64,000 nt of DNA. Origin: Dermacentor variabilis. Lineage: Eukaryota; Arthropoda; Arachnida; Ixodida; Ixodidae. The first letter of the stretch is position 1. Every line of letters begins with the position of its first letter. Made by a program: the position numbers and the translations under genes. Below, piece by piece: positions 57,645 through 64,000 of this stretch. The DNA lies in the NCBI RefSeq assembly GCF_050947875.1, contig NC_134572.1:119717105-119781104 (forward strand), written 5' to 3'. A model generated the notes under the pieces. That model searched no databases. It was not told the origin of the DNA and worked only from the letters and a program-made list of their open reading frames with translations.

Positions 57645-58640
57645 CACCATCCTGCTGTCGTTGTCGTGCTGTTGTCGTCATTCTGTCATGGTCATTTCAT
57701 TGCCGTCATGACACTGTGATAAGCCTTTCGTTGATCCCGGCCACGGCGGCCGCATTTCGATGGGGGCGAAATGCGAAAACACCCGTGTGCTTATATTTAG
57801 GTGCACGCTAAAGAACCCCAGGTGGTCAAAATTTCCGGAGTCCTCCACTACGGCGTGCCTCATAATCAGAAAGTGGTTTTGGCACGTAAAACCCCATAAT
57901 TATTATTATTAACCTTTCGTTGCCATGTCATCGTTACTTTCCCACAGTTCTTGCTCTGTTCCTGTCACTGCAATGTCATGTCCTCATTACGCCGTCTTTA
58001 GGCCATCGTAATCATACTGTCGCCCGCAATGCATCGTCTTGATGCCATTCTCGGTATCGCGTCACCGTCACAAAGTCGCCGGTCAAACGACCATCGCAGT
58101 CGTTTCATTGTCATTTTGCTGCAGCAATTGCACATATCGTCCACCCATTGCCATCGTACCTTTGTTGTCCCGCCGTCGTCGCGACGCCACCTTCGTCATC
58201 TATTTGTCGGCAGCGCCATCGTCCACGCGCTGTCATCGTCATACAGTCGTCGCCATCCTATAGTCGTCGTACAGGTGTCTTCATTCCATCTCTGTAACTT
58301 CCTTCATTACACCACCATCGCCATGCTTTCGTGTTATACCCTCGGCACAAATCCTGCACCGGCATCACGCTGTCGTTGTGCCGTAGCCGTCACACCATCA
58401 TCGTTATATATGCCATCGTCGTCCCTGCAGTGTCGCCATTTCATGGTCGCCATGCAGCCGTCGTTACACCATCATCGTCATAAGATGGCCGTAACGCCCC
58501 CGTACTCACACTATCGTCATCATACGAACGTCGTCACTCGAATGTCGTTATCTCATGGTCACCATTTAGTCGTCGTTAAACAGTCGGCGTCATAGAATCG
58601 TCGCAACCACGGGAAGCGTGCTCATCTTGTGGTTGTCACG
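57645..58640. repeat. Degenerate CATCGTC-rich minisatellite
   Basis: Dense irregular repetition of GTCGTC, CATCGTC and TGTCATCG for ~1 kb with no fixed long unit. It opens long artificial frames (58029-58595 plus). A Ruka SINE sits inside it. Confidence 0.7.
57734..57912 (+). mobile_element. Ruka SINE, 5'-truncated, 10-bp TSD
   Basis: It starts at the B-box region (ATCCCGGCCACGGCGGCCGC) and runs through the body to TGGCACGTAAAACCCC and an (ATT)n tail. Repeats CCTTTCGTTG lie at 57724-57733 and 57913-57922. The tRNA-derived head is absent, so it is not transcribable on its own. Confidence 0.88.
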
Positions 58641-58955
58641 CTTCCTAGTCACGTGAAAACTGCCTCGTTCATGGCCATTCTATGCCGCTACAAGCGATGG
58701 AATCGCATTCTTTCAGGCTTTTCCAAAAGCAGCGGCAAAAGATTGAACCCGGTGAACCACTGCGTAATCAGTTTCTTGGATGGTGTGTTTGGCGTCACCT
58801 TACACCCCGCGATCCGGGTGCCCACTAGGTGACGTTTTGATCTCATCGATCTCGTGGTCACCAGAGGGTCAATCTAGCCACTTGTAAGTACTTTTCGTAC
58901 ATTGGTACGTATAGGCCGCTACTATATCTAATGGGAATCATCTACGGGGCGGACG
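58641..58955. other. No recognised feature
   Basis: Short spacer. Nothing supported. Confidence 0.4.
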
Positions 58956-59705
58956 AAGCATTAAAGAACGCACTCAAGAATAGCTCAGGCCTAGCTCCGA
59001 TGCTGCCTATTCAAAAAAGTCTAAAACACCAGAATTACATTTCTAAGATAACCTCTGATCCAGTTTTCAAGAAAGCTGTTGTATTTGAGAGAGAAAGGCA
59101 AATTCTAGTGGCTGTGTGAAATTAAATATTGATGTACTGCCAGAATTATTTTGCAACAATTGCTAAAAATCAGTAAGCTTAAAAAAAATAGAAGAATGAA
59201 CTTTGTATATTCGTAACTGTTCACCACGAAGAGATATCGCGGATCTGTAAACTGAATCCATGAGAACATTCAAAGCGAACAAACTTAATGTATTAATTCA
59301 TATCTTAAATAAAGCTGTTAGAACGTTTACATGGGTTTTGTGAAAGCGCTACTCTCATCTAAGTGACCTATTTAGAAGCTATGTATTACGCAACAATTTT
59401 GTTCGCTTTCATGCATCATTAAATGCTATTTACAGTACTGTGATGTCATGTTTTATTGCTGAGATACAGGGTTGCAAGCTTCATAGTTGTGCTTTGCGAA
59501 AGTTTGCCAACTTTAACAATTCTATAAAGGAATGGACAGCTGGAATGATAAAACCGCTTCTTGAAGTCACCAGATTATAACTGTTATCGTTTAAATGCAC
59601 CATAATTCATGAAAATTGGTGCAGTGGTAACTGAGGAAAACACTGCTCTTTCCCGTTCATTTAAACAGGAGCCCCCAAGCTACAGTTTCATCTTCAGAAA
59701 TGAAG
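58956..59705. mobile_element. Worn copy of the TTAA-type MITE (duplication block 2, copy B)
   Basis: It matches the 42.6-43.4-kb element along its length: TAGCTC and CTGCCTATTCAAA at the start, AATTCTAGTGGCTG, AGATATCGCGG, CATTCAAAGCGAACAAA, ATTTTGTTCGCTTTC and ATTGGTGCAGTGGT. The terminal repeats are eroded. Its position between blocks 1 and 3 matches copy A. Confidence 0.7.
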
Positions 59706-59745
59706 ATGAAACCATCTTTCATGAATAATCATGAAAGATGGTTTC
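59685..59745. repeat. Two overlapping hairpins
   Basis: GTTTCATCTTCA / TGAAGATGAAAC (loop GAAA) at 59685-59712 overlaps GAAACCATCTTTCATGA / TCATGAAAGATGGTTTC (17-bp stem, loop ATAA) at 59708-59745. Both stems are perfect. Confidence 0.8.
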
Positions 59746-60079
59746 GCCTCAATTTCAGCGGTTGCGAAGTCTTTAGACAACGGATCGCAAGCCACGTGTA
59801 AGGCTTGATGGCATGACCGCTTCAGTTAATAAGGCCGTTCAATTTCTACAGCTAATAATTTAGTTACTGCAATCAGTCTTTTCAAAACGTCTGCAACTGA
59901 GGTAAACGCGTTCTCGAAAAAATCGTTAACCGCAAATTTTCCGTGCTTTCAGACAACGTTAAATTAATTTCTGATACACACTAAATGCGGTCATGCGGCT
60001 GGAGCTGAAATGCAAACTAAATAAAACATTTGCTTTAAACATTTAATGGTTTTGCTTAATATTCCATAACTTAACAGCT

Positions 60080-60440
60080 GCCCAACAAAACAGAGATGCA
60101 AATAGCATCATGAAGCCAACAGACAATGAAACTAAGGGAAGAATAGAGGTAATTAGCTTAGTTGAAATAGAAATTTAGAAACTAGTGAGGGAAAGGGAAA
60201 ATGATAGTGGACGAAAAGTTATCTTGTCGCCGGTGGGAGACTAATCCACAACATCCGCACTAAACATGTGTTACACTACCAATAGGGCTGCGGCAATGTC
60301 ACCGTTGCATTTCCACAGTGGTCCAGTTGTCGTTTCACCAACTTTCAGCGTCTCTTTTCCTCGTTATTTTATAAATTTATATTTCTACTAAGGTATTTAC
60401 CACTGTGCTTTCCATGGCTTTATTGGCTGTTGGCTTTATA
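60080..60440. mobile_element. Degenerate relative of the tRNA-armed foldback
   Basis: The left part (minus strand) has a tRNA-like CCTATTGGTAGTGTAACAC, GTTGTGGATTAGTCTCCCAC and CGTCCACTATCATTT, ending CTGTTGGCTTCATGATGC. The right part (plus) has CAACTTTCAGCG, TTTATTGGCTGTTGGCTTTA. These are the same landmarks as 3110-4002 but heavily eroded. Confidence 0.55.
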
Positions 60441-60713
60441 TGGTCGCGATTAACAAAAATCTAGCCCTTTTGTTTCCGTTCTTCTCGTTTAATAATAGCA
60501 TTGTGTGCATTCAATGAACAGCTTCTTTTGCCATTGGTCTCCATAGTTACATTTTGCCCTTAACTTGAGAAGAAAGAAAGTATGCGATATCTGATGCGGG
60601 ATGCCTAAGGCCTGTAATTTTCTGATTTCCATACTCTATTCGATAAGGAAAAAAGTCGATTAGAACAAATTTGGCTTTTTTTGAATGCTGAAGTTAAGGC
60701 TTGGAATAATAAC
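60441..60713. other. Spacer, no recognised gene
   Basis: Weak alignment of 60520-60600 with 44200-44260 (TCTCC…GATATC.GATGC) may extend the segmental duplication. Confidence 0.3.
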
Positions 60714-61430
60714 TGATGACGACGACGATGATGATATTTGGAGCTTATTGGCGCAAGGACCTGATGTGGGGGAATAGGGCTAAGACTACAATAGGCTGTG
60801 ATTGGTAAATGAATAATGAATATCGAGACATGGATGAAACATGGCTATATAGAGGCCAAAAAATATTCGTTGAAGAGTGTGTAAATATATTTGCAATAAA
60901 ACTAGACAATGATACATAACATAATCTACGAAGAAACGATGTACTACGAAGATGTGATATAGAAAAATACGTCGCTACAAGTAGCACTACTACCTCAACA
61001 GGGCTCTTAAGCACAAGGGCCTGGAGGCATACGCCATAGAGGTCGCTACTATCGCAGCGTCAGACTCTGGTGAGAGGATGCGCTACGAATCTGGTGGGCT
61101 CATAACGCGCTATAAATCGACATCTCATAAAAAGTTGAAAACTGATTTATGGTCAAACATTGTTTCTCCTCCAAGAAACAAAACCGTAGCAAGGGGAATG
61201 TGGCGTCGCTCTTCCAGGAGCAAGTGCTTTTATCGTTAAGCCTCAGCTTCCCGACACTCCACCAAGACGTGGAGAACGGTCAGCCTCTCCCCACACCTAC
61301 CGCAGAGGGGAAGTTCCCCACCAATTAGCAGGGAATAATGACTGCCGTATGCGTGTCCTATTCTCAGTCAACAGAACATGACATCAGTTTGTCATGCTTT
61401 TGTTTGCGAATAACTGGTGTAATAGAACAA
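60714..61430 (-). mobile_element. I-type retrotransposon 3' remnant
   Basis: The minus strand carries IGHAYGSHYSLLIGGELPL, then CGRCGERLTVLHVLVEC, the C-terminal CCHC finger of I-type ORF2. A 3' UTR with GCGTATGCCTCCAGGCCCTT follows, ending near TTGCGCCAATAAGCTCC and a TCATCG-type tail. It shares its 3' UTR with the 32.2-kb remnant and its finger with the 19-25-kb element. No RT left. Confidence 0.8.
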
Positions 61431-62019
61431 GTTGCTTCATTCCTTCACTGTACTATAGTCGATTTGTAACATCAATGTCATGCGAGACCCCCACGAATAC
61501 TTTTCGTTGGGCTACAGTTGTTGATGCATAGTTGTTAGGAGACGGCACCAGAGCCTGTCTGCTTTGTCTGTGTCAGTGTTAATTTGCGCTCCTCTCTCAA
61601 TAGAACATGAATTTCAGCAAAAGTATGGTTTCGCTGATTTGTTCCTAAATTTGTTTTCGCCTTGTGCATTTTACGTGCTACGTTATATTTCTAACATGGT
61701 ACTAGCAACATCTGCATTCCTATGAATTATATTAAAAGGTCGCAAAAAAGACGGAGATAAAACGCGGAATAGCACAAGCACTCCCTGACCGGTCCGTCTG
61801 CCTTATTTAGCCCTCTTTTATTTATTCCGTACAATGAACCAAGTCGCACAAGAAACACGTATTTTTGAACTTCATTCCTTCATCACTCTGACAACTGAAT
61901 CGAAATTTTGTTTCTTCTGAAGGCGAAAAAACTATCAATTCATAGGCTCGTAACGTCCGCCTGGTTAAGTAGGAGCGTGTGTTTTTTTATGTCCGTGCGA
62001 GTGTACAAGAAATTTGCCA
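61431..62019. other. No recognised feature
   Basis: It may include decayed upstream sequence of the I-type remnant, but no motif can be read. Confidence 0.3.
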
Positions 62020-62276
62020 CGTACGCAAATTCCTGTTGAGATGCGGAAGAGCTTCTGACCTCTAATGCTCAATGAATTTTACGCTGTAATGAACGAATAT
62101 AACTGAAATCTGCAAGCCGATGTAGCAATAACAACAGTACTGACTTCTTAATACTGTTGGTAACAAGAGCATAACACTAATACAACCCTAACACAATAAA
62201 TATCGAGAATATAAAGGCCCAAATTGCGCAAGCGTGTAATTAAATTGTCTGCGGGAACTGGGCTGGCAGTATACTT
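62020..62276 (-). repeat. Segmental-duplication block 3, non-coding part, copy B
   Basis: It aligns with 44896-45197 on the same strand (ACTGCCAGCCCAGTTCCCG, TTATGCTCTTGTTACC, ATTACAGCGTAAAATTCATTG). Confidence 0.55.
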
Positions 62277-62513
62277 CTAAATATCAGCGGTAGCTTCTTT
62301 AACGGCGCTGCCGTCGGCATTCCCATCTTGGGTGACGTTGGTTTCGGTCGCGTTTGAAGAGTTCGGAAACGCCGATGTAATAGTGACCAATGGTGGTTTC
62401 GTCCCAACGTGCCCGCCGGGCTGTATCTCATAAAAGGTGACCACGGCCGCCAGGGTGATGATGGCGACGGCCAAGCCGAAGATGAGCGTCAGGCTCGGGC
62501 TGTGCTCCGCAGT
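62277..62513 (-). CDS. Transmembrane exon, copy B
   Basis: This is the paralogue of the 45.4-kb exon. The acceptor is a T/C-rich run ending CGCAG (62514), then TAEHSPSLTLIFGLAV, the same single hydrophobic helix (ITLAAVVTFY), a Thr/Ser/Pro stretch with sequons NSS, NAT and NVT, and a stop at 62277. The two exons agree best in the helix and in TNVTQDGN, and differ by indels in the stalk. The stop lies nine residues later than in copy A, so the C-terminus is not conserved. This suggests either an exon continuing through an unrecognised donor or loss of constraint. The partner first exon would lie beyond the window. Function unknown. Confidence 0.55.
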   Translation of the reverse strand, partial: TAEHSPSLTLIFGLAVAIITLAAVVTFYEIQPGGHVGTKPPLVTITSAFPNSSNATETNVTQDGNADGSAVKEATADI

Positions 62514-63003
62514 CTGCGTCGCGGAGAAGAAATGGTTCGTCATACCGTATACTTGCTGGCATCAGTTTTACCATACAGGAAGTCGCGCCTTAGCGCGGCT
62601 TCCTTATAATAAATACTGGAGTTTCACGTGCAGTTTTCGAGCAGTTTGAACCACAGCCGGCAAAACCCCACGAAACTATGTGGTCCGTTTATATATACAG
62701 GCGGATCAGTATGCGGATATAGGCCCGAAATTCGAATACAGGGCTGCCCTTCGAGGCTTCGGAGATGTTAAGTTTTGGGCGAGATTTCAACAGGCCGTAA
62801 ACGTTTGCGATAGATCTGCACTTTCCGCATGCGGTGCACGTATACCGCAACGTCATTGCCGTGAGAATCGGGGTTCCCGACATCCCGATGTAAGGCAAGA
62901 AAAGCAGATATTGTGAATTAGACGAATTTGGATGTGTCGTGGGCCGCTTAGCAACACCCCTGCCTTAAGTTCTTGTAAAACAGTTGGCAAATCGCAGACT
63001 GCA

Positions 63004-63240
63004 TCAGTCCGTAAAAAAAGAACGCGAGAATATTGCAGTGCTCGTGGCGCCTTCACTGGGCCCTGCACCTGGCGCTTCAGGCTTTCCGTTTTCATCGCAA
63101 CACGGGTTGTTGTTGCAGAAAACTCTTACCGCTACAGCAAGCTTTTGACGCCCGTAACAGGTACCCTTTTTGGGTGCATTTGCTATATCAGTACACTTGC
63201 GTGCACATTCTTCCATCAATTGCACAAGAAATGGCGTAAA
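63004..63240 (-). CDS. Possible Cys-rich exon, weak
   Basis: The minus frame contains EECARKCTDIANAPKKGTCY, then FCNNNPCCDENGKPEAPGAG and a stop. Six Cys in ~40 residues recall small tick secreted peptides, but no signal peptide is present, a donor-like GCG/GTAAGAG cuts the middle, and the acceptor is poor. Low confidence; could be a chance frame. Confidence 0.2.
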   Translation of the reverse strand, partial: FTPFLVQLMEECARKCTDIANAPKKGTCYGRQKLAVAVRVFCNNNPCCDENGKPEAPGAGPSEGATSTAIFSRSFFTD

Positions 63241-63330
63241 TTGGATAAAGATGTTTCGAGCGCACTCGCGTATTAAAAAAAAAATCGACCCGCGAAGTGG
63301 CCCATATCCCATTACCGTGTATCAGCGAAC

Positions 63331-63395
63331 AGGCGGATGGGAGATGGCGTGAGCGCTGCTTAGTCCGCAGCATTCACGCCATCTCCCATCCGCCT
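63331..63395. repeat. Perfect 22-bp stem hairpin
   Basis: 63331-63352 (starting AGGCGGATGGGAGATGGCGT) is perfectly complementary to 63374-63395. The 21-base loop contains a further GCTGC/GCAGC pairing, leaving a loop of about 9 bases, TTAGTCC at its centre. It could be a foldback remnant or a hairpin RNA precursor. Confidence 0.8.
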
Positions 63396-64000
63396 ACGTT
63401 GTTTTGTTGTTGTTACTTTACCACTTTACTGGCAACAATTGAAAAGTCAGCGAAAATGGGCCCGTCATGCTTCTGCACACGTGTAAAAGCAAACTATGCT
63501 GTGTGCGTGCCCGCTTACGGTTCCATGCTGCTTCGTGTACATAAAGTAGTCACTGCTGTAGTGGGGTTCTACGCAAACATGAGGGAGAACCTACATGTTG
63601 TAGCTCGCTCCGATGGCGGGAAGCGCTGCTGAGGGGTCGCTTTTTTTTAAATGAAAAGTATTTAGAATTGGCTCCGGGATTCAGTGCGTTAATGGTACAA
63701 GACCACATGATTAGAGTAGAGCGTGCGTAATGTGCACAAGAATTTGATAAGTGGTAACTACATTAGGAACACAAATATTTCTTTGTTTCTCTGTTCTTGG
63801 CGTTAATGAATCGCCGCTTGCTACGCTGAGTACTGAGTTAAATATCACATCAAAGCTTATTTTTTTCTCGCTCTGGGGCATTTTGCTTGACGTGGACCGG
63901 GAAAACCATTTTCTTCGCACACATGTGACAAGGCAAGATAACAACCAGTACAGCGTCATCAGCACTGCCCGACAACCAGGTCCACGGACCTGACGGCCTA
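63396..64000. other. No recognised feature
   Basis: The plus frame 63297-63632 runs through the hairpin and has no domain. Confidence 0.4.

Noticed and set aside
58029..58595. Plus-strand ORF of 188 codons
   Set aside because: It lies wholly in the CATCGTC-rich minisatellite; composition alone keeps it open.

Overview
The window looks like intergenic or intronic DNA from a hard tick (Ixodidae, probably a metastriate). I infer this from several copies of a tRNA-derived SINE that I recognise as the tick element Ruka, the mix of non-LTR retrotransposons (I-like, CR1/L2-like and RTE-like), the abundance of foldback elements and the scarcity of long host reading frames. There is no bacterial gene organisation, no rRNA, no convincing functional tRNA and no CRISPR array. 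Almost every long ORF is transposon-derived or a chance frame. Layout: 0-5 kb holds a degenerate ~60-bp minisatellite, a ~1-kb foldback, an RTE remnant and a ~0.9-kb foldback whose arms carry tRNA-like sequence. 6-15.5 kb holds two Ruka copies (one with a tiny nested insertion), C-terminal scraps of a non-LTR element, an Arg/Glu-rich repeated ORF, a hairpin element and a local direct duplication. 16-19 kb is mostly unrecognised, with one well-bounded candidate host exon at 18.2 kb. 19157-24804 is a full-length but dead I-type retrotransposon on the minus strand, flanked by a perfect 14-bp target-site duplication (TSD). 24.9-28.8 kb is a giant foldback with arms near 1.4 kb. 29-36 kb is mostly featureless apart from another I-type 3' remnant. 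36-41 kb has an (AAT)n microsatellite, a perfect-type palindrome inserted in a 41-bp minisatellite, and an L2/CR1-type element inserted inside a Ruka SINE. 41-63 kb contains the best host-gene signals. On the minus strand, a candidate first coding exon (51512-51321) is phase-compatible with a transmembrane exon (45404-45198), and that exon has a paralogue at 62513-62277. On the plus strand, a TATA-box-preceded ORF of 379 codons (53091-54230) could encode a type II membrane protein. Three sequence blocks (40.6-41.2, 42.6-43.4 and 44.9-45.4 kb) recur in the same order and orientation at 56.8-57.4, 58.96-59.7 and 62.0-62.5 kb, so I infer an old ~16-17-kb segmental duplication that carried the transmembrane exon with it. 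How it fits together: the host part appears to be a locus of small single-pass membrane proteins that duplicated, and was then loaded with nested retroelements and foldback elements. Clade names rest on motif recognition only; no database search was possible.
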